From Musa acuminata AAA Group (lineage: Eukaryota > Streptophyta > Magnoliopsida > Zingiberales > Musaceae): a stretch of 64,000 bases of DNA. Position numbers and translations under genes: made by a program. The notes beneath the pieces are model-generated. The model was not told the origin of the DNA, made no database searches, and worked only from the letters and a program-made list of their open reading frames with translations. The DNA is taken from assembly GCF_036884655.1 (NCBI RefSeq), contig NC_088327.1, positions 13,773,001 to 13,837,000 of the forward strand. The letters run 5' to 3'. Each line of letters begins with the position of its first letter. The stretch's first letter is position 1. Positions 1-12,058 of the stretch are shown piece after piece.

Positions 1-1693
1 GCACGCTCATCCAACCTGAAACTGAAACAAGAAATAGCACCCTTTCTTCCACAAGGAGTGGAACCACTAGAAAAGACAAACATCAACCCAAATATTTAGA
101 AAATAGAGAACAAGTAACACTTTCACAATCATGCCATATTTAATAAACAAGCATAAAAAGATAGAAGGTAGTGGAGTGAACATCATCATTATTTTTCACT
201 GAAAACAAGTGCCTAAAGGGCTTTGTATACTCATCAATTGACCTGTAATGACATGTTAATCCTTGCAGCTCAAACAAAAATGATCTAAAGGAAACCAGTT
301 TAATTATGTGATAAATAATCAAGCAGTAGGATGCCAAAATGGTAGAGGATACACAAATAATGAAAATATCACATCTTTATTCTTTTTGTATCGGCCTGAG
401 TACCATGGTTTGGATGAGGAGAGCCATTGCATTTGTTAATACTTCATAATAATACGTTCTATTGCAGTCTTGTAATTTAGTATTGAAAAGTAATTACATT
501 AAAATTATGGCTCATACCGGGGCACATATTGTTCATTTTTATTTTTACTTGTAATTGAGTATTGAAAAGTATTTGTATAAAAACATATGGCTCATACCAA
601 GGCATATATTGTTCATTTTTATTTTTATGTTCATTTACTGATACCAGACAAGATAGGTCAGTGTACCATCTGATGTATTGGATATCATATGGTACCCATC
701 TAAAATGTTAATGAGACTTGTATCGCACCAGTATTCAAAACCTTGGTATGACCATCATTGTCTGTGTCTTATAAGGAGTATGAAAAAATCATAAAAATCA
801 TAGAAATAAAAGAATGTGAATAAAAAACAGATGTTTTGACTTTTGATACACAAAACTTACTCTCCAGTTTCGGTACCATTGACAGTTGCATCCAACGAGC
901 CAGTCTTCTTGGGCTAGTATCAAAAATGTAGTTGAAAGTTTTAGTAAACATAACCATATTATTAGTTAATGCACCACAGATATAACAGTCTATGGTGCTA
1001 ATTAGAAAGAGAAGACTCACAAGTGATCTCCGAGAGCCATGTGCAGCAGCCGAGGAAGTTTTCTTACCAGGAAGAACACCTGTACTGAGACCACAGGATT
1101 TGACCAAGGAGAGGTTGGAATATCATAGAACCAAATAGAAATAGAAGAAAGCAAACCGTTTGTAATTGATGATGAATCTTTAGGCTGCCTCATAACTGTG
1201 GCGCCCTTCCTCAAACTACTGCCAAGATGACCTTTCGAAGGAAACGAAACACTCTGTGAAAGAACATGTTTTTTCTTCTGGAATTCTTTTGAATGACCAT
1301 TCTGACCACCTTGTTCCTTCTGTGCTTTCTTTAATTGATCACCTCTATCAGATCCTGATTTCTGGACATAGAAGTGTCACCTTAAATCATAATCCACTTA
1401 ACTTTCTTTTACAGAGTAAGAAGCTGAAAAAGACAAATGAAAGTGAATACCTCCGGGAGACTGAAATCTTTGATCGCTGTAGCAGATTCAGATCCTTCAT
1501 TACCCTCTCCAGGATAATCAACTTCTGTAACTTTAGGTTCATCTACAGAGCTGTCACCATCGGCTTTGACAGCATCACCGCTGTCGCTAACTTCATCATC
1601 CGTGTTGATATTCGACATAAATCCATTGGCCTTTGGATCTGTCTCAAGAGTTCCTTTTTCGGGCTCCAGTTCAATTCCATCACCAGATTCCAT
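1..1693 (-). CDS. WVD2-like / TPX2-family microtubule-associated protein, partial (5' part)
   Basis: This looks like the 5' portion of a WAVE-DAMPENED2-like gene; the family binds cortical microtubules through a C-terminal TPX2 domain. The likely start is the ATG at 1693 (MESGDGIELEP), though an in-frame ATG lies at 1753. Exon 1 (1693-1451) is acidic and ends at a GAG|GTATTC donor, phase 0. Exon 2 starts at 1361 after a CAG acceptor and holds the basic segment QSVSFPSKGHLGSSLRKGA followed by TVMRQPKDSSSITNG, typical of the linker in this family. A short exon (913-861) encodes KKTGSLDATVNGTETG and ends at GA|GTAAGT. At 15-1, after a TTTCAG acceptor, the frame reads LDERA, matching the start of the TPX2 core. 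The rest lies beyond the left edge. The end of exon 2 needs a change of reading frame that I could not resolve. Family assignment is by recall of linker and TPX2 motifs. Confidence 0.62.
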
Positions 1694-1753
1694 CTCTTGG
1701 AAGACCACTCTGCAACATTTCATTTCAAAAAGTTCATCTTTCAATCGCTCCAT

Positions 1754-4338
1754 GACAACTGCATTAGGTTATAATCGGAAGCACCGTGTAATATAAAATG
1801 AAACAAACTACTCGCTTCAATTCCACTTCAGCTATACCTACTCGAGCAACTGGAGTGTCCCTCCTCGTACAACTACACAGTGACGCGAAAAGATCTATGT
1901 GATCCAGTAGCTAATCCTATTGTGCTAAACCAAAATTGTCGATGAAATCACAAGAAACATACTCACACTCAAAGATCTACAGACTTCTCACTGTTCCCCG
2001 AATTGGGAACAGATGAATAGCGTAGACCAAGAACAAGAAAGGTACCTCACGAGCTCAATCCCTCAAGTCGAATTACGGCCCCGAATCGCCACAAGCATCC
2101 CCAGGACGAGGGAGAATGACCATGATCCGGAGCCTCCGCAGAGATCGAACCACGCAGATTCAGATCGAACTCCACCGGAAACCCCTCCGGTGAAAAAGAG
2201 ATCAGCCGGTTCAGAATCTAGAATTCGGTGTCAGCCCCTCCGCAACGCTAGTTTCTTCGCCTCATGTCGCCGACCCCTCCCATCGTCTGCTCCTCTGCGA
2301 CGAGACGACGAGCGGACCGGCCACCTATTTTAAACTAGAGTAAAGAAGAAAAATATTACAAAAATGCCACTTCGTTGTTACCAATATAACTCTCATCTTA
2401 GTTCTATATTACGTAGAAGATTGATGCTAACGAGATCCGACACTGGGGTTATATTTGACACGTCAGCGTCCTCATCGCCTACATGGCGCCCCCTTGGAGC
2501 GGAGGAATTCTATGCCATTTTTTAATTTACTCTTCAAACAATTCCCCACCCGAGTACCGGCTCCGTTACTCCGGAACCTTGTGGGCCATATGGGTCAGAG
2601 ATGTCAGGTATGACATCGGGTATCGCCGTTTTTGATTCGCGATGACGGAATTATCTGGTCTTCCGCGCCCGGCGCACGACGTGAGCTGGCCAGAACGTGG
2701 GATGTGGTTGGGATGGAAGATCGGACTGCCGGGAAGAGCATCGGAAAGATCACAGCCGTTGGATGCTGCTCCCAATGATTTAGCCGTCGTTACAAGACAG
2801 CTCGGCTGGCGAGAACAGGCGGAGATCCGCTGTCATCGTTCAAACAGCCGGATCTCCATCCACTTGATGATCAACGAGTAGCATCGTACGCTGCGGATTG
2901 GATCTCCATCCACGCATGCGGGTCGCACAGGACAAGGACTAAACCACAACTTTTACCCTCTCCAATCCTGGTGGGTCCCCTTTTGTCTCCCATCATAAGG
3001 CAGATAAACCCTGTGGAAAATTGAGCGAGTCGGAAACCTGCCGTGTGATAGGTGGCACTCCGCCCATTGTCCCATCATAAGAACAGGGCTTATTTACCTG
3101 TGCATCTCGTCGCATACGAGTTATCCGACTCATGTTTCCTGCCGTGTGAGGGTTCCGAGCTCAGCGTCCAATCACGAAGCGGGTAAACAATCGAGCTAGT
3201 ACGGAGAGTAATGCTCACGAGTATTTACCTGCTAAATTCTAGCTATAATAATAATGCAGCCGACCAGAGCTTTTGGAAGATAATGAGACGACGGAAATTA
3301 GTGACCAGCACAATACGATCCCACTTGCCACACAAATGATATGTTCATGGTAGATTATGATGGGGTCAGGGTTGATCCATTCATTCTACGAAGACAATCC
3401 ACTTTTTTGGATCCGAATCTGATTCGAGTATCGGTAACCTATTTAATGGGTCGGATCCTAATCCTTCATTCATGACGTTCGAGTACCGATGGAATTAGAT
3501 TAAGGATCCTACAATCTCTTATCGGTTTTTCGATCTGCATCCAATTGGATCCAACCCGATGTAAGATACACACCTATCTTTTACATTCTTAGGATCACAT
3601 TTCTAGTAGCCATGGCCGTCGAAAGATCTAGCTATTGATTGGTGGTGACCGTACGATGGTTGGATCTAATGGGAATGCAAGAGGAGACATAGGCCCATCA
3701 AACAGTGCCTTGTGCTCCTCTCCTTGTGCAGTAGCTACAAAACAAATGTTATCATAACATTGGATTCCTTGGTATCGTGGCCATGCATTATTGATGAGGA
3801 TGGAATGGGACACCTTTTTCTAGTTTGATGAACATCTATTAGAGCTCACATTCTTTTTCTTTTTAAAATTTTTAATTCTTGTACACCAACTGTTCCTTCT
3901 TTTGAAGATCAAATACAAGTCTTTATGTATCTAATCCTTCAAAGTTAAATACCTAAAATTTCTCCCCACACCTATCGTCACACAGGCTTCAATCCGAATG
4001 TCCAATATTAGAGGGTTAGACACAATAATCTGATGGGTGTCAATTGCAACTCTAGCATCATTACACTAATAATTAGACCAACAGTCAACAAATTGAAATC
4101 GACTGACTACATTATATACAACCCACATATACAGAATATGACAACAAAAATCAAGCAAACATGCAGACCTCTTCAATCGAATCAAGGATTACCTAACTAG
4201 TGCAGTGAGCATAACCACCACTGAATGACCAACTTGATACTGTGATCAATGTGGAAAACTTGGTTCCCAGATCTTTAATCTATTGGAGAAATCTTAGCTA
4301 CTTAAATGGAAAAGAAAAACCAGTACATAAATTTTGTT
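1754..4338. other. Intergenic region upstream of the WVD2-like gene
   Basis: No supported gene. The 2000-2340 stretch is GC-rich and lies 5' of the minus-strand WVD2-like gene, so it probably contains its promoter and leader. At about 2640-3180 there is a second GC-rich patch in which GGATCTCCATCCAC occurs twice (near 2849 and 2899) and TCCCATCATAAG occurs twice. At about 3390-3560 the GGATCC/TCGGATCC and TTCGAGTA-type words recur, which looks like an old degenerate repeat. Open frames here lack family resemblance. Confidence 0.4.
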
Positions 4339-4935
4339 ACACTTGAAGAGGACGTTCTAAAACTCAACAATCATTCCAAAAATCTATGATGTATCAAGGG
4401 GCATATATGAAGATAAAATATTACTTGGCAGGGTGGGGTTCATCATGCAGCGTATGCATAGAGTAAATATCATATTCCCATCAAAATATGAAAAATATCA
4501 CATGTAGAATTTTCAAATATGTAACACTTGAAGCAGACATTCTATCCCTGAAAAATGTAATTTATGAGCATTTTCTGATGTTCCAAGGGGCATATATGAA
4601 ACAAATTACTTGGCAGGGGCTTTGGTGAAATTATAAGCATCATGCAGCATATACAGAAAGAGTAAATATCATATCCTCTTCAAAATATGAAAATGTCCAC
4701 ATGTAAAATTTTCAAAAATGTAACAGCTGTGACACTTGATGAGGACATTCTTAAATTCTATAAATATCATCAGTACCCATGGAAAATGTCATTTATGAAC
4801 ATTTTATTATGTTACAAAGGGCACATATGATAAAAAATACTTGGCAAGGGCTTCGATGAAATTATGAGTCATCATGCAGCATACCAGAAAGAGTAAATAT
4901 AATATTCCAACATATATAAAATATCACATGTACCT
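4339..4935. repeat. Three-copy degenerate tandem repeat, ~185-208 bp unit
   Basis: Three head-to-tail copies begin with ACACTTGA at 4339, 4524 and 4732. Each contains, in the same order, GGGCATATATGA (third copy: GGGCACATATGA), ACTTGGCAGGG (third copy: ACTTGGCAAGG), CATCATGCAGC, AGAGTAAATAT and ATATGAAAA-type words. Copies differ by point changes and small indels, so the duplication is old. It lies just 3' of the last recognisable exon of the decayed minus-strand gene. No protein-coding potential was seen. Confidence 0.75.
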
Positions 4936-5894
4936 TATTTTAGGGGTAGATATGGTTGATGGTAGCACACTGAGTTCAAAGGCATCCACCATGAATATAC
5001 CAGTGACAAAAGAATTTATAGCTCCATGAGGGACAAATTTGATAATTACACTCTTGAAAGCGCAAATAGAAGACTGGTCTTTCACTGGCGTATATGAAAT
5101 TTTGCCTTGACGAAGGTTGAGTGCTGATATATTAAGATCAACCAGCATGCTCACGACTGTCCTGAGTCAAAAAAAATATGATTGTCAAAAGGCAAAAAGT
5201 AACAGGATAAATAAAGATAAATAGATAATAACCCAAGCAGATGAACTGGAAGCTCACATATTCAAATTAATAATATAAACCCAAAAAAAAATCATAAGGT
5301 CTGTTGCATTTAACACCTGTGAAAGAAACACTGCCTGATGATCATTCGAGAAAATCTCAAACTGAAGCTAAGCCTGCCCAGAATTATGATGAGGAGGTCT
5401 AGAGCTCTGTTGCCACCATGTTCAGAACAAATATATTGATCGAGGTGATGATATTGAAGTAATTCACAGTGAAATACACTAAGAAAATTTTGAAGATTAT
5501 CCACTACACTGCTACACACCCATATCCAGACATGATCGGCATTCAGCAGAACAGTTGCCGCTTAGAGAAACGCTATTTGTGCTTCATCAATACTACTGAC
5601 ATACGAGTCTTCAGAATAATGTTGTCAAGCAGTGATGACAGGCCAAAGGATGAGGAGAAACATTTTTGCAACTTTGCTCAAAAATGTCGGCCTCTGGAGT
5701 TATAAGCTCGACCACCAGGATAATGATCATGAGAACCAAAGCCACGACCACCAGGATACTGCTCAAAAAAATTTTGTGCAAGCATTTAGAATCGATTCAA
5801 TGCAGAAACTTAAGGATATGGGAGGCTGGACCTAAAATATGACAGAATAAGTTATCATTAAAAGCAAGAAGACACCTATACGTGTAACATAGCA

Positions 5895-5920
5895 ACACAC
5901 ACACACACACACACACACAC
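5895..5920. repeat. (AC)n microsatellite
   Basis: A run of AC dinucleotides of about 13 units directly precedes the 140-bp tandem duplication, whose copies contain shorter ACACAC stretches. Confidence 0.9.
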
Positions 5921-6193
5921 AAATTATTCCATCAATTCCACCAACACACACAAATTATTCCATCAATTCCTCGGTGGCACACCCAGAAATGGAGCAGAAT
6001 GTTCATCAAAGAAGTCCCCTAAATCTTGGAGACACTCCCAGCAGACAATAAATTGTACACAAATTATTCCATCAATTCCACCAACACACAAATTATCCAT
6101 CAATTCCTTGGTGGCACACCGAGAAATGGAGCAAAATATTCATCAAAGAACTCCCCTAAATCTTGGAGACACTCCCAGCAGACAATAAATTGT
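5921..6193. repeat. Tandem duplication, ~140 bp unit, two copies
   Basis: Copy 1 starts at 5921 and copy 2 at 6061, both with AAATTATTCCATCAATTCCA. Both continue through GGTGGCACAC, AGAAATGGAGCA, CATCAAAGAA and CTTGGAGACACTCCCAGCAG to CAATAAATTGT. The minus strand of each copy has an open stretch with WECLQDLG and FFDE, so an exon-like piece of the decayed neighbouring gene may have been duplicated. Few differences separate the copies, suggesting a fairly recent event. Confidence 0.8.
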
Positions 6194-8460
6194 CCCGAGC
6201 AGTACAGATTAACCCAGGTAACAGTCCCACAGAAAACTATAATTGCTGGTAGAAATTAGTGATGGTAGACCAAAGATATTACTGAAGCCTAAAAGAATAA
6301 AAATATAATTTATTAGCAGGTTATCTGCTTTTAACTTTATGTGCACCTGTGCCAACGTTCCTCAAATCACCATCATCTAGTAATTCTATCCAAGCGACTG
6401 CAGGAAATTGCGTAGTCTCCTGAAACAATGACCACTTAAATACAAAGAATCATGATTTTTTGCAATAAGTCACTAACCACCAATTACCAAACTCTAAAAT
6501 TTCACCTATAAAATGGCAAAATACATCTCGTAGTGTTGAACTAGTTTCAAGTTTTTCAAAACAAACTGATTATATCTTGAAGATATATAGAACTAAAACC
6601 AATATTGCCATTCTTCTACTTATTGTTTATTTGATGAATTAATTTCTTTTCATCAACTGTTTTAGCAACCTGTCTGTAAAGTGCCATGTGTCACATTGAA
6701 GAGTCTTTTAGTAGTATATTCAACCCATTGACTATCAAACACTCGATGAGGGTTGCTACTTCCTACAAATATCATATCCCCATCTTTATGTCAAAGATCT
6801 TCAAAAATACCTAATTAAAATTTCATCTGCTGTTTGCCAATATAAAAACTAAACATGAACTTTTTGCGTCTGCAGGTCTATTATACTTCAAGAAACTCAA
6901 ATGGTGAGCTAGAGCTCATCCTTAGTGTTTGATTGACTATTTCATGTTTTCCAAGGGGGAATAAAGAAGAAATCAAAAGTATTCAAATCAAAACTATTTA
7001 ATTGAAGTTACCTCTCGATGTCTAGCATTCTCTCTGTCCTCTGCTTCCTGCTGCTCCTTGGTCAAGTTCATAATATCATAAAGAAATTTTTGTTCAAGAC
7101 CTTCAAAAGTTTGAGGAAGAGTGCTATCCTCAAATCTGGCCTCCAGCTAATCCTCATAAGCTAGTGCTCTTGGGTCTTTATTGGCCTGCATATCCATACC
7201 TAATTTTGTATCAGACACTTGTCCTTCATACAAAGAGCATGAAACATCACTTCCTTGGCCTACAGCCAAATGCATCACCCATTTAGTTCAAAGATGGTAA
7301 GCAGACAAAACAATTTTAAACAACCATGGGAAAGAGTGAACAGAACTATATTTGAAGCAAAGAGAATTCAAATGTGAAATTATTTCATGACTAGAAAAGA
7401 AAAGGCGCCGGTTTGCTAGTTTCTTCCAGTAGAAGCTACAGTTGTAAATGCAAACTTTGCTAAAAGCCTCCGACTTAATTCAGGTTTTCCTAGGTCTAAC
7501 TTAATCTGAACAGATTCCATAAAAAACTTTGTGAGCCGCTAGCACAAGAGAAGGTTTCCCAAACATTACCCGATATAAAGAATATGGTTTGTTTTGCAAA
7601 ATGAGACCCTTGCTTGTTCATTCCATATACACTGCAAAATATTGTCATCTCGCCTTGACAATTATCAAGGTAGAGTTAATATCAGTGAAAAAAATACGAG
7701 GAAGCAAGAGATAGCAAATCCCAAAACAACTATTTTGCTCCTGTTTGCCAGAAAAAATGGATGCATATATTACAGGTGTTATGAGACCAATTTCTAGCAT
7801 GATAGCAATCATGCTCGATATGTTCCATGACATGATTCACCTTATCAGCTGGAATAAGTCTATTATGAGATGGTTTCAGACTTTCAGCTTTAAATATGGG
7901 TTATGTATTGTTCATTCATACAGGTTCATACAAATAACTGCAAGATCGTTTCATCAAATATTTGTTATTATTAGTGTGCAAGACATTTCATGGTTTTGAC
8001 CATGAAAACCTAACCTAAGTGATAAACTAGGAAATGGACTTGATTGGGAAACTGGATCAACTAAAATTTTGGTCAAGTGCCGTAGGAGAGATGAATTTGA
8101 AATGGAGTGCAGTGAAACAAATTCACAGGCCACATACAAAGTTTTGAAAGTTAAAAATACTCCAACTAAAAAAGTAGCAACAATATTGCAAAAGGACAAG
8201 AAAAATGGCAATCTCTATTGTAACATAATTGCACAGGATTTTCAATGTCAAGCTAAGCAGCACCTGCCTTCTTTATACAGTTGAGATAGATGATTTGATC
8301 CCTTTGGGTCATTTCTATTCCACTGCCATTGTCCCTCTTCTTTAGAAGGCATATATTGATGTTCTTCACCAGGCTGGAAAGAATCTAATCCTCCTGGAAA
8401 ATGACTCATACCAGAGTTGTGTTGTAGGCTCTGTGCTGGATCAACCCATATGTTATATGA

Positions 8461-9501
8461 AAGACATAGTAACTCCAAACAATGTTGGATCATTGCAAAG
8501 AAAAAAAAGAAAGATAAATAAGATATCTGGAATAATAAGTGGACGCAGAATCTATTTAATGAGACGTCACAAAGGGACGCAATATCACGAATGACACTGA
8601 ACAGCTGAAAGAAGGAAATTAATGCAAGTTGATGATAGAATAATCAGCACATTAGATATAAACTGCATCTTTTGAATCAGAAGCACGGATAAAAACAAAG
8701 ATTACCAGTTTTAAGGAAACCTAAGTATGTAAGAATGATTACTGAATATGAATGGCATGACCAAAATTCTTTCAACAAAATCTGCACTTGGCACAACAGG
8801 AAATGGCATGAACAAGAAGAGCTTAAGCTGCTTCATATAAAATCTTCTCGACGCAGATTGCACGATATATAAATCACATAACCACCGCAATGCTTCATTA
8901 AGCTTTATTAGAAGTTACCTCCTCCAATGTAGCCTCGAAATAGAATGTGGACACCCATGCACATTGACCTTAATTGCTCTTCGGCCCAATCCTAAGCGTT
9001 CTTAGCGTGAGAAGCAAGCCACGATCGAGCCGAAGGAACCTAAGTTCCGCCCAACACGAGGTGGGGGTCGAAGTCGAACCCTAATGGGACGGCGAATCGG
9101 GGCAGGAACCCAAGTGAGATCCCTCGAGTTGAACCCCTAATCCTAGATCGATAGCACCTCCAAACAAAGGACAAAACGTGAGCGAGAGATATCTTCTTTA
9201 TCACACCTTGGGGAGGCCCTCGTTTCTTGGCTTGCTGCTTCGCCGGCGCTGCTCGAAAGATCGAGTACACCTTGAACACGATATTTAACGGTGCGGGTTT
9301 GGTTTGAATCCGACAAGAACTCGATCCGAAAGAGAAAGGCCAATTTCCTGTTTCCTGGCATACGGGTTTATTCTGAACCCGACAGAAACACCGATCCGGA
9401 AAAGAGAGAGACCTATTTCCCGTTCCGTTTCCATAAAGCGTAATTATATAATCTAGTGGAGTAAAAACCCCTTCGTCTTCGAACGCGGGTTCAGTGGAGC
9501 A
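8461..9501. other. Intergenic region with the MAM33-like promoter
   Basis: The sequence becomes GC-rich from about 9030 to the ATG at 9502. It probably contains the promoter and leader of the plus-strand MAM33-like gene and perhaps the old promoter of the decayed minus-strand gene, in a divergent arrangement. A 189-codon open frame on the minus strand here shows no family resemblance, and I treat it as chance. The segment at 9290-9430 repeats two related phrases (CGGGTTT...CCGACA...AACTCGATCCG and CGGGTTTATTCTGAACCCGACAG), a small local duplication. Confidence 0.5.
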
Positions 9502-12058
9502 ATGTGGAAGCAAGCCTTCGCTGCCACCGCCCGGCTGGCTTCTTCGAGTTGGCGATTCTCCGTCTCCACCGCTGTGGGTTCTGAGCTCCGCCGCTCCGTT
9601 GAAGAGCACTTCCGAGAAGTCTCCAATATCACCCCGCCCTCGGTAACGTCATGCCCGCTCCTCTGTCCTCATAAAGGCCCCGTTTCGTCCCTAACCTCTC
9701 GTTCTTGCATGAACTTTAGAAGAAGAAGTTGATACCGCCCCCGCCGTACTCTGTTGTGGAGGGGGCGCTGGACCGGAGCGAGGGGCCGGTGCTCCGGAGG
9801 GCGTACGGGGAGGAAGAGATCAGCATATCGGTCCGACGCCGCGCCTTTGCCATCCCGTCTCGTGGTGGAGGTAATGAGGATGAGGTCGATCGAGGCCATG
9901 ACTTCATCAGCGAGCTCTTCCTTTATGTGAATGTGTCGAGGCCCGGGCGGAGCAACTCACTCCTTTTTCTCTGTGGGCTTTATCCGGATGCCGTCGGAAT
10001 CCATTCTGTGTGCCTCATCTCTAAGCAAACCCCTGATTTGTCTCAGGGCCGCGTCTTCCTGTAAGTTGATTACTGTACTTTTTTTAGTCTTTCTCTGTTT
10101 CCCTGATCTGATGAAAGTGTGCTTGAGATTTCCGTTTGCTTTCAGTATCAGTGGTAAAATGCTTGTGAAAAGCTGCGATCTTGGTGTAATTCGACTGCCC
10201 TAATTGATGAGATGATTAATATTGTAGTTTTCGGACTAACATATATTCTGGCTGATTCACTACAATCTGTGGTCTCCGATTTTGAAAGTGAATCGAATGA
10301 AATTGTTGATACCAATAATGTTGAAGTGCAAAACATAGTCCAGAAGTGTCTGAGGTAGATCGTTAATTTGCTAACTTGAGTGCATGATTGCAGCTCTGAC
10401 ACTTGTTTTCTCATCTGTTATCGCCTTTCTGTCTTTAAACATTTGAAGTTGTTGGTTCGATTTTATTAGAAGGTAATTCTGGATTGCCCGAAAATGTCAG
10501 TAGTTGGCTGCTTTCGCTTTGACCATAGACCAGAAAGTTAGTATATTGGCCTTCACTTAAATTGATTAAGATGGACATGAACCAAGATATTTTTGACTGA
10601 TGATTGAGAACTTTAATGTGCATGCATTTTGTTATCATCAAGTTGTTGACTTGACTTATCTCAAGGTAATCCTTCAATGATATGATCTCTGTAAGTATTT
10701 TCATCATATGACCATTATTGGCTGCCTTTGCTTAGCCACCATATTTTAAAGATAGCACACTTGCCTGTACTTAAAATTGATCAAGATGAATTGCTGAAAA
10801 TGGCTTAAGTTTTTCCTTTTTAATGGCTTAAGTTATTCCTACATTGTCTTTGGCTGTCAGCCTAACTTGAATTGGTGCTGTGCATTTTATATGCCTTACA
10901 AGATTCATTTTTCTTTTTATGTGGATGAGATTTGAAATGATTTATGATTGTTGAGATGTTTGAATTTATCATTTCATGCTGTCCTGCTGGTTTGATGTTT
11001 TGTATTGGCAAATGTTTAACATGCAGCTATTGTAGGATTTCTTTAGCAGACAAATAGAATACATGATTAGGCTTTGTTCCTTTTGCTTGTTTCGGTTTTT
11101 GTTGAAGTTGCTTATGCTAGTACTGTCAATCTAACTAAACTTTTACGTTGGTTAGATTGAGTTTGCACTCTGTGTTGATACACCAACAGCAACAAGGTCG
11201 TAAGTCTCAACTATATAGTGTCGGCTACATGGATCTTTTGCCATCATTGAGATCTATCAAAAGTTATGTGTTTAGTTAAGCTAAGAGGATTTAAATCTTT
11301 ATTTGCAGTTTCTGTTAAAGTCTTTTTAGGTCTTCCTTGATTTTTCTTTGTATCACTAATAGTAATCATTTCACCTCTTCTGACTATTGCATTCATATGT
11401 CTCCTAAGCATTAAATGAAAGAAGACATTGCACATAGTTTGATATATATGTTTGAGTCTATCAAAACTCGCATTTTTTCAGGCTTTGCCGCACACAGGCA
11501 TGATGATTCCACTGATAATTTCTGCAGTATCAAACACTTGCATACGAGCCAATTTGCAATTTTTTTCAACAAGTTAGGCTAAACTTGATTATCTCTTGCA
11601 TTTTTCTAGGATGTTTCTCGTATATATTTCCAAAGCTGAAAGACAATTAATAATTTAAATAGAAATATAGAAGTAGTTTCTGTGAACAGTCTGTTGAAGT
11701 GAGCACCCCAAATTGTTGGAGATATAAAGCCAATTGATTCTCATGGTCTTGGACGATTTTTGCTTATTCTGAAATACACCTGTTATGAGTTATCAGGTTT
11801 TCTTTATCTGGTGTTTTAGTTCAACTGAAAACATGAACAGATTTTACCTTTTTCTCCTCAAATGACTGCTCTGGCTGAATTTGCAGGGCGTTGGACCAGC
11901 AATTGAGGGATGCTTTTTGTATATATTTAGAAGAACGTGGAGTTAGTAAAAGGCTTTTCCCTTTTCTCCAATCTTGGCTATATCTGAAGGATCATCACAA
12001 CATCATGAATTGGTTTAGGAAGGTCAGTGATTTCATCAACGACATTAAACCAACATGA
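9502..12058 (+). CDS. Mitochondrial glycoprotein family protein (MAM33/p32-like)
   Basis: Three exons: 9502-9642, 9720-10060 and 11887-12058, joining in phases 0 and 2 to a 217-aa protein, normal for this family. The first exon begins MWKQAFAATARLASSSWRFS, rich in Ala, Ser and Arg, fitting a mitochondrial transit peptide. Exon 2 carries the family core, with EEEISISVRRRAF, an acidic GNEDEVDRGHDFISELFLYV stretch, and YPDAVGIHSVC. Exon 3 carries the conserved C-terminal segment with LQSWLYLKDHHNIMNWFRKV before TGA. Members of this family form doughnut-shaped trimers in the mitochondrial matrix and have been linked to oxidative phosphorylation and ribosome biogenesis; the exact role of this copy is inferred. 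Intron 2 is long (1826 bp) and contains a LINE tail. No broken frame or missing splice site was seen. Confidence 0.9.
11183..11450 (-). mobile_element. 3' fragment of an RTE-type LINE inside intron 2
   Basis: On the minus strand an open frame contains RRGEMITISDTKKNQGRPKK and NKDLNPLSLTKHITFDRSQW followed by RQKIHVADTI, the C-terminal signature found at the ends of plant RTE-clade LINE reverse transcriptases. The downstream bases (plus strand near 11183-11240) carry the usual tail, CAACAGCAACAAGG then GTCGGCTACATGGATC. Only the 3' end is present, as expected from 5'-truncated target-primed insertion. Confidence 0.75.

Larger units (their letters stand above)
5000..8460 (-). pseudogene. Decayed multi-exon gene, possibly of a large CCCH-zinc-finger-type protein
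   Basis: Several minus-strand blocks look like exons with splice signals but carry stop codons. Block 1 (about 8425-8262) includes MSHFPGGLDSFQPGEE. Block 2 (about 8065-7955) includes VDPVSQSSPFPSLSLRLGFH. Block 3 (7259-7012, acceptor CTGTAG, donor GAG|GTAACT) reads LGMDMQANKDPRALAYED, then TAG at 7149-7147, then LEARFEDSTLPQTFEGLEQ. Block 4 (6419-6336) joins in phase and reads QFPAVAWIELLDDGDLRN. A block ending with TGA at 5678 reads YPGGRGFGSHDHYPGGRAYN. Two more blocks (about 5410-5320 and 5157-4980) are phase-compatible but contain TAG at 5370-5368, TGA at 5140-5138 and TAA at 5134-5132. Composition recalls linkers of plant CCCH proteins, but no intact CCCH motif is visible, so the family is a guess. 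Independent stops in several exons argue for decay rather than one sequencing error. Confidence 0.42.

Noticed and set aside
1256..1774. 172-codon plus-strand open frame
   Set aside because: It is the opposite strand of WVD2-like exons 1 and 2.
9040..9609. 189-codon minus-strand open frame overlapping the MAM33-like first exon
   Set aside because: It is antisense to a well-supported exon and a GC-rich promoter and shows no family motif.
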